Origin: G963668435 sp963668435
Lineage (GTDB): Bacteria; Latescibacterota; Latescibacteria; Latescibacterales; Latescibacteraceae
DNA length: 64,000 bases
Assembly: GCA_963668435.2 (NCBI GenBank)
Contig: CAXXSC010000006.1
Coordinates: 1-64,000, forward strand
Direction: 5' to 3'
Shown here: positions 25,200 to 33,521 of the stretch, piece after piece
Numbering within the stretch: position 1 is the stretch's first letter
How the letters are laid out: each line of letters starts with the position of its first letter
Translations under genes and position numbers: made by a program
The notes under the pieces: model-generated
Seen by the model: the letters and a program-made list of their open reading frames with translations, nothing else
What the model was told of the DNA's origin: nothing
The model's database searches: none

Positions 25200-25360
25200 A
25201 TGAACGGTTTCGCTCACATTCCCGCCCCCAGTTACAACAGCATATTCAACACAACTTTCGGATATTCGAATATCACACTGCGCGAGCCCAGAGGCAAGGA
25301 TTTTCGGCTGACAGACGTTCATTTGTGTCTGCAATCAATACAATTTCACTACAGGCATAG

Positions 25361-25395
25361 CAAAAAGGGGACGGCAAAAAAACCGTCCCCTCAAA
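25361..25395 (-). terminator. Terminator for the minus-strand tandem-SIS gene
   Basis: GGGGACGG (25367-25374) pairs with CCGTCCCC (25383-25390) around an A-rich loop. On the minus strand the stem is followed by TTTTTGC, as expected for termination of the gene ending at 25609. Several repeat elements lie between the two. Confidence 0.65.
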
Positions 25396-25484
25396 TGAAC
25401 TACCCGGAGAAGAGCTCCGAGATATCAAATATTAGCCCCTTTCCCCCATAGGGTGTAAGGGGAGAATCAGCACATCGTTTTCTT

Positions 25485-25530
25485 GCCCCCTATGGGGGAA
25501 AGATGTCGTGAAACGACAGAAAGGGGGCCG
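25485..25530. repeat. Dispersed G/C-arm hairpin repeat (CCCCCT...AGGGGG), copy 2
   Basis: GCCCCCTATGGGGG, then AAAGATG, then TGTCG-TGAAA-CGACA, then AAGGGGGCC. The mini-stem differs from copies 1 and 3 (TGTCA/TGACA) by a compensating base pair. A partial related unit (CCCCCATAGGG...AAGGGG) lies just upstream at 25443-25462. Confidence 0.7.
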
Positions 25531-25543
25531 AAAAAACTTGATT

Positions 25544-25584
25544 AACCCCGGAGTTAACTCCGAGGAACTCTTTTTGATTAAAAA
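25544..25584. repeat. CGGAG-N4-CTCCGAGGAA dispersed motif, copy 1
   Basis: CCCCGGAGTTAACTCCGAGG forms a perfect CGGAGTTAACTCCG palindrome, followed by AACTCTTTTTGATTAA. Similar units are at 49523-49556 (CGGAGCAATCTCCGAGG-AATTCTATTGAATAA) and, degenerate, at 47125-47160. Confidence 0.5.
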
Positions 25585-25608
25585 ACTGATTTCCCATCAT
25601 CCCTGCTG

Positions 25609-27024
25609 TCACTCGTCAGCGTGGTCGAGATTGTACCAGCGGCGGTAGTGTTCACGTCCGCCCTTGAGCGCCGCCGAATGGAATGCGCTCGGCATGTCGC
25701 CGCCAGTGCGATCGCGGTACTGCTCGATCAGCTCCATCATGGTGGCCCAGAAAAGCTGGTTGAGCATCACGCCCGAGGTCGGCGCGATCTTCTGCTCGAA
25801 ACCGGAGATGGCAAAAAGACCGTAGGTGTCGCACATGCGTCCGGCGTGAATATCGCTCTCCCTGGGGATCGTGCGGCCTTTCGGCTCGGCCATCGCTCGT
25901 GTTCTGGTGCCGAGCGCGGCGATCTTCATGCCTTTCTTCCGGAAATAATCGAAATATTTCATATCGACCGGATCGTCGGGTTTGAGAAGTCCCATGATAA
26001 CACAATCGTTCTTGCCGCCGCCGGTGAACTCCTCGTTTTTCTGACCGTGCCACAGCTTGCCATCCCTGTCGCTGAGCCCGATCGTAATCGAGAGCCCGCT
26101 CCGCCGCGTGTTGGCATCGCCCGCGACCGAGGAGAACCTGCTGTAGCAGTATATCTTGCCGCCGTTCATGTGGGCATCCATCGCCATCGAGGCGATCTTG
26201 CGGATCGCGCCCATCTCGGAGCCGATGACACCGATCTGGTAGATGACCTCATCGAAATAGTTATCCATCAGCGGATCGCCGAGGCTCACCCAGCCGGAGA
26301 AACTGGTCCAATCGACCGTCTCACCGGTGACTTTCGGCTCGTCACCCTTGACCGGAAGGCTGATACCGCGCCGCGCGAGAATACGGCAGGCATCGGCAAC
26401 CATCATCCAGAGCATCACGGGACCGTCCACACCAGTGATCGGCCCAACCGGCGCGGTCATGCCCGGCACCTGCAGGAGCCCGCCCCAGCTTGTCGCCTGC
26501 GTATCGATCCAGACATCGGCATAGGGCCAGAGCTGGTAATGCCTGACCTCGTCGCGGATCATCTCGGGGTGAAGCGGGTCGCCGCTCCAGGGGCTCGGCG
26601 CACCGATCACGAACACGTCCTTGCTCGCGAGATCATCCTCGTAGCTGGGACGGATCGAGCGGGTCAGGAACAGGTCGCCGTCCTTGACCTGATCTTTGTG
26701 ATAGCCCCGTGTGAACAGTTCCGGTTCGCCGTTGCGCTCGGGATAGAGATCGGTGTTGGTGTGGCCTGAGTCCCATTCCTGCCAGCAGCGGCCGCCTTTT
26801 TCCACCGTGCGCGCGATAGCGTAGGCGCCCTCCATGAGATCCTCTGTCTGGGTCTCGCGGATATAGGTCAGACGTTCCTTGACAAGATCGAGGTACTGAA
26901 GCGCGAGCGGGATACCGTCTTTCGCGACAACCGCCTCTGTTTTCATGGCTTGGCCGCGTGTGGCGAAACCCGCGAGACCGGCAACAGCAAGCGGCAGTGC
27001 TTTCAATGCGTTACGGCGTTTCAT
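25609..27024 (-). CDS. Tat-exported tandem SIS-domain (COG4821-like) protein, paralog 3
   Basis: This 471-residue protein is full-length and colinear with the two copies at the left end of the window. It has the leader KRRNALKALPLAVAGLAGF, a first SIS-like half (LQYLDLVKERLTYIRETQTEDLMEGA, WDSGHTNT, APVGPITGVDG) and a second half (MDNYFDEVIYQIGVIGSEMG, GRMCDTYGLFAISGFEQKIAPTSGVMLNQ, and the SAALKGG-x-EHYRR tail). The WDxGH motif stands where cytosolic SIS proteins have their phosphosugar loop. A GGAGG ribosome site lies 6 nt before the ATG. It is intact, which supports the view that paralog 2 is disrupted. The role is unknown; periplasmic sugar or sugar-phosphate handling is an inference from the fold. 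Confidence 0.7.
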   Translation of the reverse strand: MKRRNALKALPLAVAGLAGFATRGQAMKTEAVVAKDGIPLALQYLDLVKERLTYIRETQTEDLMEGAYAIARTVEKGGRCWQEWDSGHTNTDLYPERNGEPELFTRGYHKDQVKDGDLFLTRSIRPSYEDDLASKDVFVIGAPSPWSGDPLHPEMIRDEVRHYQLWPYADVWIDTQATSWGGLLQVPGMTAPVGPITGVDGPVMLWMMVADACRILARRGISLPVKGDEPKVTGETVDWTSFSGWVSLGDPLMDNYFDEVIYQIGVIGSEMGAIRKIASMAMDAHMNGGKIYCYSRFSSVAGDANTRRSGLSITIGLSDRDGKLWHGQKNEEFTGGGKNDCVIMGLLKPDDPVDMKYFDYFRKKGMKIAALGTRTRAMAEPKGRTIPRESDIHAGRMCDTYGLFAISGFEQKIAPTSGVMLNQLFWATMMELIEQYRDRTGGDMPSAFHSAALKGGREHYRRWYNLDHADE

Positions 27025-27374
27025 GACATTCCTCCAGTCACTATGTTTGTATGTTCATATATATAGGTGGCGTTCCGGTGGCGCTGCTGAATACGCTGCT
27101 TTTCGAATATTACGCCATAATCGGGCACATGCAAGGAGTTTCATGACTTTACGCCGCTTTACAGTCAGGACAGACAACTGTTGAGCGGAAAAAAGAAACA
27201 GCCAGCCCTTTGGACTGACTGTTTAATTGACCTGTCCGATCTTGCTGGCTCATCGAATCTGTTAGTCTTGTCAGACTGCCAGTTGACAGCCGTCAGGTGA
27301 ACCGGCACATCCCGGCTCCCCTGAAACCCCTCCGGAAGGTGCCGAGGGCACTTTTTGTTTCTGTGAGGGATGTG

Positions 27375-27428
27375 CAGAGGAAACCGCTGTTGTCGCTTCG
27401 ACGACAACGCTGCGTTTGCAGGATCACC
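27375..27428. repeat. Dispersed hairpin repeat ending in GATCACC, copy C1
   Basis: CAGAGGAAACCGCT, then GTTGTCG-CTTCGA-CGACAAC, then GCTGCGTTTGCAGGATCACC. Stem bases differ from copy B but still pair. Confidence 0.55.
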
Positions 27429-27463
27429 AGCGGTGGACGCTTTTGGGGTCTGATAAGGGTACT

Positions 27464-27519
27464 GCAGATTGATCAGCTTTTCAGCCCTGCGTGACTGAAC
27501 ACTGGATGATGAGATCACC
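27464..27519. repeat. Dispersed hairpin repeat ending in GATCACC, copy C2
   Basis: CAGATTGATCAGC, then a shorter TTCAG...CTGAA stem, then CACTGGATGATGAGATCACC. It is the most diverged copy and sits 35 bp after copy C1, giving a tandem pair. Confidence 0.45.
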
Positions 27520-27722
27520 CGTAGCACATAATAACAGAAATTGCCGAAAGGAGTTCGGCATGATAATCACATACTTTCCGGCTGTTCAGATCAACGTTTC
27601 AGAGTATCTTTCCTTGAATCTTTGACCTTTAAACCTTGAACTTTTCCTCGGGCTTTTGCGTCTTCGTGTCAAAATTTTCCTGTCGTTTTCTTCTGACTCC
27701 TGACACCTGAGCCCTGCCGTCT

Positions 27723-28661
27723 CTAGAGCTCCCGTTTCACTGTCTCGATATTCGCGGGGTCGGCGGTGCCTAGACCGAAACGCGATCCTGCGGCGCTGAC
27801 ATAATCCTTCACCGGAAGCGCCTTTTTCTTCTCAGCGATACGTTTCTCGTTGATCACCTGGAGGGAAACGTATTCGGCGGCGACCTGGTCGCGGCTCATG
27901 ATTATCCCTTTCCAATACCAGGGCACACCGCGGCCGTAGGTCCCGCGAAGACCGTCGCAAACCGCCAGCACTGTCTTGTTCTTTATGTCCGGCTGGGCGC
28001 AGACCTCGGTGCAGAATATGGCGTTGCCATGACAGTTGGACATCTGGTTCGGCGGGATCGACCCGATATGGTTCTTGAGGAAAAGGCTCCCGGAAAAATC
28101 ACCCTTGACTGTTTTGAGTGAGGGAATGTTAATCAGTTTCGTGCACTGGTCGGTCAGAAGTTTCGTAATGCCGCCGCAGCCGAAACCGCCTGTCTCTTCC
28201 GTGCCGACACAACGGATGCCGCTCGACGATTTGTTCGTACGGTACCCGGCCCGCGCAAGCTCGTTCGTGTAGCGTTCGTAGATCACGATGTTATTCTCCG
28301 GCATCACCGTTTTCAGGCTGTCGCAGAGCGCATACACCAGTTCCGGATGTGTGGAGAGCAGGAATGTCCAGCTGTTGCAGTTGACCTTGATGCCGACAAT
28401 ATCGTCCTTCGTGACACCGAGCGCTGTCCAGGCGTCTTTCGGATTGGCATGGCCGGTGACAATTTCGAGAGCGCTGTCCACCAGCTTGCGTGTTTCTCCC
28501 GGATGGCAGATATTACGGTCGGAAATCGCTTTTTCGTTGCGTACGACCGCGACTTTCGATTTGGCCGCAGCTGCTGACGGCCTGATAATACCACCCATTC
28601 CCGCAAGCAGTCCTCCCGCCGCGGCACTGCCCATGAACTGGCGTCTTGATTGAGTATTCAT
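27723..28661 (-). CDS. Tat-exported DUF362 domain protein, paralog 1
   Basis: This 312-residue protein has a twin-arginine leader (SRRQFMGSAAAGGLLAGMGG). The DUF362 core follows: KVAVVRNEKAI, VGIKVNCNS, NNIVIYERYTNEL, LINIPSLKTVKGDFSGSLFLKNHIGSIPP and DGLRGTYGRG. DUF362 proteins are often annotated as iron-sulfur or cytoplasmic redox-like, but this copy lacks a ferredoxin CxxCxxC cluster motif. It is about 45% similar by eye to the next gene upstream. The role is unknown; many relatives are exported in uncultured FCB-group and planctomycete-like bacteria. Confidence 0.8.
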   Translation of the reverse strand: MNTQSRRQFMGSAAAGGLLAGMGGIIRPSAAAAKSKVAVVRNEKAISDRNICHPGETRKLVDSALEIVTGHANPKDAWTALGVTKDDIVGIKVNCNSWTFLLSTHPELVYALCDSLKTVMPENNIVIYERYTNELARAGYRTNKSSSGIRCVGTEETGGFGCGGITKLLTDQCTKLINIPSLKTVKGDFSGSLFLKNHIGSIPPNQMSNCHGNAIFCTEVCAQPDIKNKTVLAVCDGLRGTYGRGVPWYWKGIIMSRDQVAAEYVSLQVINEKRIAEKKKALPVKDYVSAAGSRFGLGTADPANIETVKREL

Positions 28662-28809
28662 TGCTTTTCTCCGGAATGAAATTCAACGTTGAGACATCAT
28701 GTTTCAAAACTCAGGGCTGTGACACAAAAACAGCCTCCGACACCCCTCTCACGGGTTACCAGAACCCTTAAACAGCCAGACTCCTTTGCTGCAGATACAA
28801 AAACAGCCC

Positions 28810-29763
28810 TTACATTTCGATACGGCGCATATCGATTTTCGACGGGTCGCAGGTGCCGAGATTGTAGGCTGTATCGGCAAGTTTCACATAGCCAGGCACC
28901 GGATTGACAGCCTGTTTTTCCTGCCGCAGTTTATCGTTGATCACCTCGAGGGCTCCATATTCCGCGGCCACCTGGTCGGTGCTGGCGATAATACCTTTCC
29001 AGAACCAGGGAACGCCGCGCTTATAGCAAGCCCGGAGACCGTCGCAGATCCCGAGTATGGACTTTTTCCTGATGCTCGGGCTGTCATTGACCTGCGTGAT
29101 CATTTCCTTGTTGTTGTGACAGCGGGGCATATCGGCCGGGGTAAGCGTTCCGATATGGTTCTTGAGAAAAAGGCTGCCCACATAGCCGGGGCCGAATGCC
29201 TTGAGCGACGGGATATTGATTATCTTGGTGGCCTCGTCAGTGACAATACGGGTCATGCGCTCAGTCGAATCGAATCCGGCCTTACGGTCGGTGCCGTGAC
29301 AGCGCACACCGCTCGATCGCTCGTTGATATTGTACCCTGCACGTTCCAGTTCCGAGGTATAACGGTCGTATACTATGATATTGTTAGCAGGCACGACACT
29401 CCTGAGGCTCTCAGTCAGAACGAACACGAGGTCGGTGTGGACAAAAAGCGGGAATCCGGCACGGTTGCAGTTGAGCTTGATCGCCACGACATCATCTTTC
29501 GTCACCCCGAGCGCGGCCCAGATATCGGCGTTCTCTTTTTTGCCGGTGATTGTCTGAAGTGCAGTGGCGAGCATGGATTTTAGCTCACGGCCGTCCGTGT
29601 TGTTGCGGTCGTCGATGGATTTCTCGTTACGGACAAGCGCCACTGTCGACTTAACTGTTTCCGCGGCTGTTGATTGTTCGGTAACGAGGCCGCCAGCGCC
29701 AAGCGCCAGCAGTCCCGCAGAGGATCTGCGGATGAACTCTCTTCGGTTTCGCTTCACTAACAT
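28810..29763 (-). CDS. Tat-exported DUF362 domain protein, paralog 2
   Basis: This 317-residue protein begins at the ATG at 29763 (GGAGGGGG upstream) with leader NRREFIRRSSAGLLALGAGG. Its core matches the adjacent paralog: STVALVRNEKSI, VAIKLNCNRAGFPL, NNIIVYDRYTSELERAGYN, IINIPSLKAFGPGYVGSLFLKNHIGTLTP, DGLRACYKRGVPWFWKGI. The two genes probably arose by tandem duplication and follow a DUF6599-like lipoprotein gene on the same strand, 36 nt away. No function is established. Confidence 0.8.
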   Translation of the reverse strand: MLVKRNRREFIRRSSAGLLALGAGGLVTEQSTAAETVKSTVALVRNEKSIDDRNNTDGRELKSMLATALQTITGKKENADIWAALGVTKDDVVAIKLNCNRAGFPLFVHTDLVFVLTESLRSVVPANNIIVYDRYTSELERAGYNINERSSGVRCHGTDRKAGFDSTERMTRIVTDEATKIINIPSLKAFGPGYVGSLFLKNHIGTLTPADMPRCHNNKEMITQVNDSPSIRKKSILGICDGLRACYKRGVPWFWKGIIASTDQVAAEYGALEVINDKLRQEKQAVNPVPGYVKLADTAYNLGTCDPSKIDMRRIEM

Positions 29764-29799
29764 GCGGTTCCCCCTCCGGATCAATACAGCTGATCGGCT

Positions 29800-30357
29800 T
29801 TATTCGATTGCCTTTATAATGTCCTGAGCGAGCTTGAGCAATTCGCCCTTTTTTTCGTCATTCGTGGTGGAGAGAAAAACGAGGTAGCGCGATTTCACCG
29901 CGTACAGCATATAATCCGGCGCGTAATTATATGCCTTGACCTCGGCACCGACCTCCGGTAATTCGAAAGCCTCGGGGCATATCTCCTCATCCCTGAACGC
30001 CGCAAGCGCAGAATCGGGCGCAGCCATGTCGAAAAGATCAACAACCAGTTCGTCCCCGTCCTCGGAATAGAAGAGAGCGTGAGTGATACCGACAAGGCCG
30101 TGATTCAGGTAAACCAGCGCGCCGCCGTTGATATAATCGAACACGGTGCCGTCTTTGCCGGGATTCTCCTTCAGCCCGTAATAGCGGATCAAATCGGCGG
30201 GGGCGAATCCGGGGATATAAGACGGGATCGCGGTGCCATCGCGCCCGGAGGCTTTCTGTTCCGTTTTCCCGGCACAGGAAACAAGCACCGCCGCGAGGAG
30301 TAATGCAATCGGGAACAAAATCATCAACGTGCCGCGATGTTTTCCTGTACTATTCAT
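29800..30357 (-). CDS. DUF6599-like lipoprotein
   Basis: This 185-residue protein has a lipobox (LVSCAG, Cys about residue 28). The mature part carries the pattern VFDYINGGALVYLNHGL, then FYSEDGDELVVDLFDMAAPDSALAAF, which fits the DUF6599 family (DYINGGAELYL...DMGxxxNA). It is the first gene of a short minus-strand run with the two DUF362 genes. Co-occurrence of DUF6599-like and DUF362 proteins suggests a shared, still undefined, envelope process. Confidence 0.65.
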   Translation of the reverse strand: MNSTGKHRGTLMILFPIALLLAAVLVSCAGKTEQKASGRDGTAIPSYIPGFAPADLIRYYGLKENPGKDGTVFDYINGGALVYLNHGLVGITHALFYSEDGDELVVDLFDMAAPDSALAAFRDEEICPEAFELPEVGAEVKAYNYAPDYMLYAVKSRYLVFLSTTNDEKKGELLKLAQDIIKAIE

Positions 30358-30458
30358 ACTGTCTCTCCAGTGACGTTATTCCGTAAAGTATATATGAAAG
30401 CATATTGTGGCAAGCATTTCATAGTATACCGCCCGGCTTTCTCGTGATTACTTTCCAC

Positions 30459-31682
30459 TCATGTTCGCTCAGCGAGAACAAAGACATTATCATTTTCACG
30501 GACACGCTCGTTGACCGCGAGGCCGATGATGCTTCCCTGTTCAGCGATTTCCAGTGGTTCGTTCGCCTCAGAACGTATCGAATCGGCGGAAAACTCGACT
30601 GCACCGGTGGTCGGTCCCGTTATCAGGACAGTATCACCCACAGACAGCCCCCGCGCCTCCAGTTTTACATCGGCGGCGCCGGCTTTCGGGTAATAATTGA
30701 GCACTTTCCCGGCATAGACTTTGACAACAGAGGAAATATTGCCCTCTTCACGGGTCATTTCCTCGTCGGGGCGGTTGAGATAGAATCCTGTCGAAAACTC
30801 CCGGTGGAACACGCGTTCGAGACGGGTTTTCAGTTCTTTCCCCAGTTCGGGCGTAAAACTGCCGTCGAAGACAGCGTCGCGCGCCTCACGATAAGTCTCG
30901 ACCGTGGTCTTGACATAGTAGACGTCGCGCATACGGCCCTCAATTTTGCAGGCATGCATCCCGGTAGCGATTATCCTGTCGAATATGTCGACTGTGCAGA
31001 GATCGCGCGCCGACAGCACGGAATTGCCGTCCAGCTCGAGCTCATATCCCTCCAGCATGTCGGTGACCTTGAAATTGTGCCTGCACGGCTGCATACAGTC
31101 GCCCCTGTTGGCGCTTCTGCCTTTCAAAAACTGGCTTGTCAGGCAACGGCCGCTCACCGCCACACACATGGCTCCGTGGATAAAGCACTCGAATTCGAGT
31201 TTGGAGCCGTGCTCACGGCTTGTTTCGATCGTGCGGGCAATCTGTTCAAGGGACAGCTCGCGGGCAAGGACAATGCGCCTGACTCCCAGCGATTCGTAGA
31301 ACATCGCCGCGCGGGCATTGGACACCGAGGCCTGTGTCGAGAGGTTGACTGGTATGCCGCGTTCACGGGCAAGGCTCATCAGCCCGGTATCCCACATGAT
31401 CACCGCATCGACACCGGCATTTGCCGCAGAATCGAGGAAAACAGCGGCCCTGTCGAGCTCGTCGTCATAGATAAGAACGTTCATGGCAAGAAGGAATTCT
31501 GTGCCGCTGTCATGGGCGCGGTTCACCATCTCCGCCAGCATAGAGGCATCGACAGCCGAGGATCCGGCGCGCATATTGAAACCTGCCGCACCTGTATAGA
31601 CAGCATCGGCTCCCGCGGTAAGTGCCGCGCTGAAACTTTCAGGGCTCCCGGCGGGAGCTATTATTTTTGGTCGGGACTGCAT
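30459..31682 (-). CDS. Peptidase U32 family protein (YegQ/TrhP-like)
   Basis: This 407-residue protein starts at the ATG at 31682 with GGGAG 4 nt upstream. The U32 hallmarks are visible: KIIAPAGSPESFSAALTAGADAVYTG at the N-terminus, the signature ELEFECFIHGAMCVAVSGRCL-type segment (here LEFECFIHGAMCVAVSGRC), the cysteine set NRGDCMQPCRH, and KIEGRMRDVYYV. Relatives named TrhP (YegQ) hydroxylate tRNA uridine with prephenate-derived cofactor chemistry, while others are annotated as collagenase-like peptidases. The tRNA role is likelier from conservation of the four cysteines. Confidence 0.88.
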   Translation of the reverse strand: MQSRPKIIAPAGSPESFSAALTAGADAVYTGAAGFNMRAGSSAVDASMLAEMVNRAHDSGTEFLLAMNVLIYDDELDRAAVFLDSAANAGVDAVIMWDTGLMSLARERGIPVNLSTQASVSNARAAMFYESLGVRRIVLARELSLEQIARTIETSREHGSKLEFECFIHGAMCVAVSGRCLTSQFLKGRSANRGDCMQPCRHNFKVTDMLEGYELELDGNSVLSARDLCTVDIFDRIIATGMHACKIEGRMRDVYYVKTTVETYREARDAVFDGSFTPELGKELKTRLERVFHREFSTGFYLNRPDEEMTREEGNISSVVKVYAGKVLNYYPKAGAADVKLEARGLSVGDTVLITGPTTGAVEFSADSIRSEANEPLEIAEQGSIIGLAVNERVRENDNVFVLAERT

Positions 31683-31721
31683 ATTTCTCCCAGATATGTG
31701 GTTCAAGAACAGTATAAAAAT

Positions 31722-31749
31722 AATATACACTTATTTCATTCAGTGTCAA
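31722..31749 (-). promoter_or_regulatory. Sigma-70-type promoter for the U32 gene
   Basis: On the minus strand TTGACA (plus 31744-31749) and TATATT (plus 31722-31727) are 16 bp apart, about 40 nt before the ATG. A TTGACA for the divergent MFS gene lies next to it (31757). Confidence 0.6.
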
Positions 31750-31756
31750 AACAGGC

Positions 31757-31786
31757 TTGACAGCGGCACCAAATTTAACGTTTATT
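31757..31786 (+). promoter_or_regulatory. Possible sigma-70-type promoter for the MFS gene
   Basis: TTGACA at 31757-31762 and TTTATT at 31781-31786 are 18 bp apart. The -10 box is poor, so this is tentative. It is divergent from the U32 promoter and about 120 nt before the MFS start. Confidence 0.35.
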
Positions 31787-31903
31787 TAATCTTGTGTTTA
31801 TCTGACAGCACTATTGGCGTACTTTGCGAATGCTTACCGCTACTCTTATCTGTCAAATCCCAGCCTTTTTCTGAAACAATTAGATTTTACAACGGAGGAC
31901 CGC

Positions 31904-33181
31904 ATGCAACAACCTCAAAGTCTCAAGGCGTATTTCAAGTTTGACACCTTCGCTTTTTTGAACGGTGTCGGCGGAACCGTCTGGGGTGCTTTCACCTATT
32001 ATTTCAGCATCCCGGTGGCATTTTTGATGTATCTCAATGCGAGCAAGTTCCAGATCGGCATGGTAACCGCCATTTTCTGGGCCGGTTTCGCCATCCCGCA
32101 GGTCTGGGCGGCCTATGCCACAGAAACCCTGACCATCAAGAAAAAATTCATGGCCAAGGTTTTGAACCTGTCGAACCTCGCTTGGCTCGTTATCGGCCTG
32201 TACGTCGTATTCACCAAGGGCGCAAACAGCACTTTCGCGGCATGGCTGTTCCTCGCAATGTTCGCCTGGGCCTGCGCCATCGTCGGCATGTTCATCCCCG
32301 GCCAGTTCTCGCTTCTTTTCAAGATTATCCCGTCTGAACGCCTTGGCAACCTTCTCGGCATCCTGTTTGCGGTTCAGTTCAGCGCACTTTTTGTCGCCGG
32401 CCCCATCATCAACTGGGTTAACAGCTCATTCCCCGAGCCGATGAACTATTCGGTCTTCTTCCTTGCCACATTCGTAATCACCGCTCTGATCTCACTCTTG
32501 CTCCTCTCCATCGAAGAGCCCGAGGGCGACAAGATCGAGGGTTCTCCTTCTCTGGGAGCTTATATTGGCAAATGTCTCAACATTTTCAAGACCGACAGCA
32601 CGCTGCGTGTGTTCATTTTCGGTAAATGGCTCATGACCGGTCATTATATCATGCTCGCTTTCATGCTGGCATATCTCAGCTCAGAGCGCGGCTTCGATCC
32701 CGCACACATCGGCTGGTTCAACGGTCTCCACGGCCTCGGCATGTTCATTGGCGGATTCACGATCACCAAGATCGCCGACATCTACGGCCCCAAACAGTTG
32801 CTCGTCACCTCGCATATCATCGCGCTAATCTATACGGTTATTGTCTGGCTCGTTCCGACAGCATCACCGGCGCTGATTTTTGTCGCATTCGCGCTGACCG
32901 GTCTTACCCAGGTCTCCGACAATGTCGGCTACTCGAATATGTGCATGTTCTGCTGCCCGACTCTCGACAAATCGACCTATGTCGCTGTCACCAATGTCGG
33001 TGTCAACATCCTGACTGTTCCCCTGCCCATGATTTTCGGTTACCTCATGGACAAGAACGTCCTGACTTACAACAGCACATTCACCATCACGATCTGCATG
33101 ATGGTCGCCGCTATCATTTTCGTGTCAATTTTCGTGAAGAATCCGAAATCCTTCATGGATATGAAAGCTGGCAACGCTTAA
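31904..33181 (+). CDS. MFS transporter
   Basis: This 425-residue polytopic protein has about 12 hydrophobic helices and short charged loops. The ATG at 31904 follows GGAGGA by 4 nt. Helix-breaking glycines (GGTVWGAFTYYF, AGPIINWV, NGLHGLGMFIGG) and a central charged loop (EEPEGDKIEG) fit the two six-helix bundles of major-facilitator permeases. The substrate cannot be told; the family includes sugar and drug carriers. It stands alone, with a strong terminator after the stop. Confidence 0.85.
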   Translation: MQQPQSLKAYFKFDTFAFLNGVGGTVWGAFTYYFSIPVAFLMYLNASKFQIGMVTAIFWAGFAIPQVWAAYATETLTIKKKFMAKVLNLSNLAWLVIGLYVVFTKGANSTFAAWLFLAMFAWACAIVGMFIPGQFSLLFKIIPSERLGNLLGILFAVQFSALFVAGPIINWVNSSFPEPMNYSVFFLATFVITALISLLLLSIEEPEGDKIEGSPSLGAYIGKCLNIFKTDSTLRVFIFGKWLMTGHYIMLAFMLAYLSSERGFDPAHIGWFNGLHGLGMFIGGFTITKIADIYGPKQLLVTSHIIALIYTVIVWLVPTASPALIFVAFALTGLTQVSDNVGYSNMCMFCCPTLDKSTYVAVTNVGVNILTVPLPMIFGYLMDKNVLTYNSTFTITICMMVAAIIFVSIFVKNPKSFMDMKAGNA

Positions 33182-33521
33182 GTCCGAATAGACATAAGCG
33201 ATTATCTTTGGATATAAAAAACGGGCGGGATTTCATCATCCCGCCCGTTTTCTGTATCGGCCAAACAATCCTGAAGCACCGTTTTACCCCCCCTGTAATG
33301 TTCCTGCCACCGACTACGGCATCACCAATAACTGTTGCCAGCACTTGCTTTATCGCACAATTATCCAGAACTGTCAATGGATATATCCAACATTTTTTCG
33401 GTTGAACGATGCATCCATTTCAGCCGTCATACCCACAATATGCTATTTCTGCTTTTACCAAAGCGCTTTTTCTTTATCTTACAATTATCCATAATCCACT
33501 GAATGGAGAAAATGAAAGCAA
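33182..33521. other. 340-bp intergenic region after the MFS gene
   Basis: Apart from the terminator at 33218, it holds only unrecognised sequence, ending in an AT-rich stretch (33440-33500) suitable for the promoter of the acyltransferase gene. No clear -35/-10 pair was found. Confidence 0.4.
33218..33252 (+). terminator. Strong terminator after the MFS gene
   Basis: AAAACGGGCGGGAT and ATCCCGCCCGTTTT are perfect 14-bp complements around a 6-nt loop, with T4 at the end and A-run at the start, so it may work in both directions. Confidence 0.9.

Larger units (their letters stand above)
27025..27722. other. 700-bp intergenic region with repeats, no convincing gene
   Basis: It lies between the SIS paralog and the DUF362 gene. 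It holds a GTGCC-GAG-GGCAC-TTTTT terminator-like hairpin (27337-27357), two copies of the GATCACC-ending hairpin repeat (27375-27428, 27464-27519), and word repeats such as CTTTGACCTTTAAACC and TTCTGACTCCTGACACC before 27722. A minus-strand open frame at 27165-27527 covers the repeats and is judged spurious. Confidence 0.5.

Noticed and set aside
27165..27527. Minus-strand 120-residue open frame in the 700-bp gap
   Set aside because: It is made almost wholly of two hairpin repeat copies, with no ribosome site.
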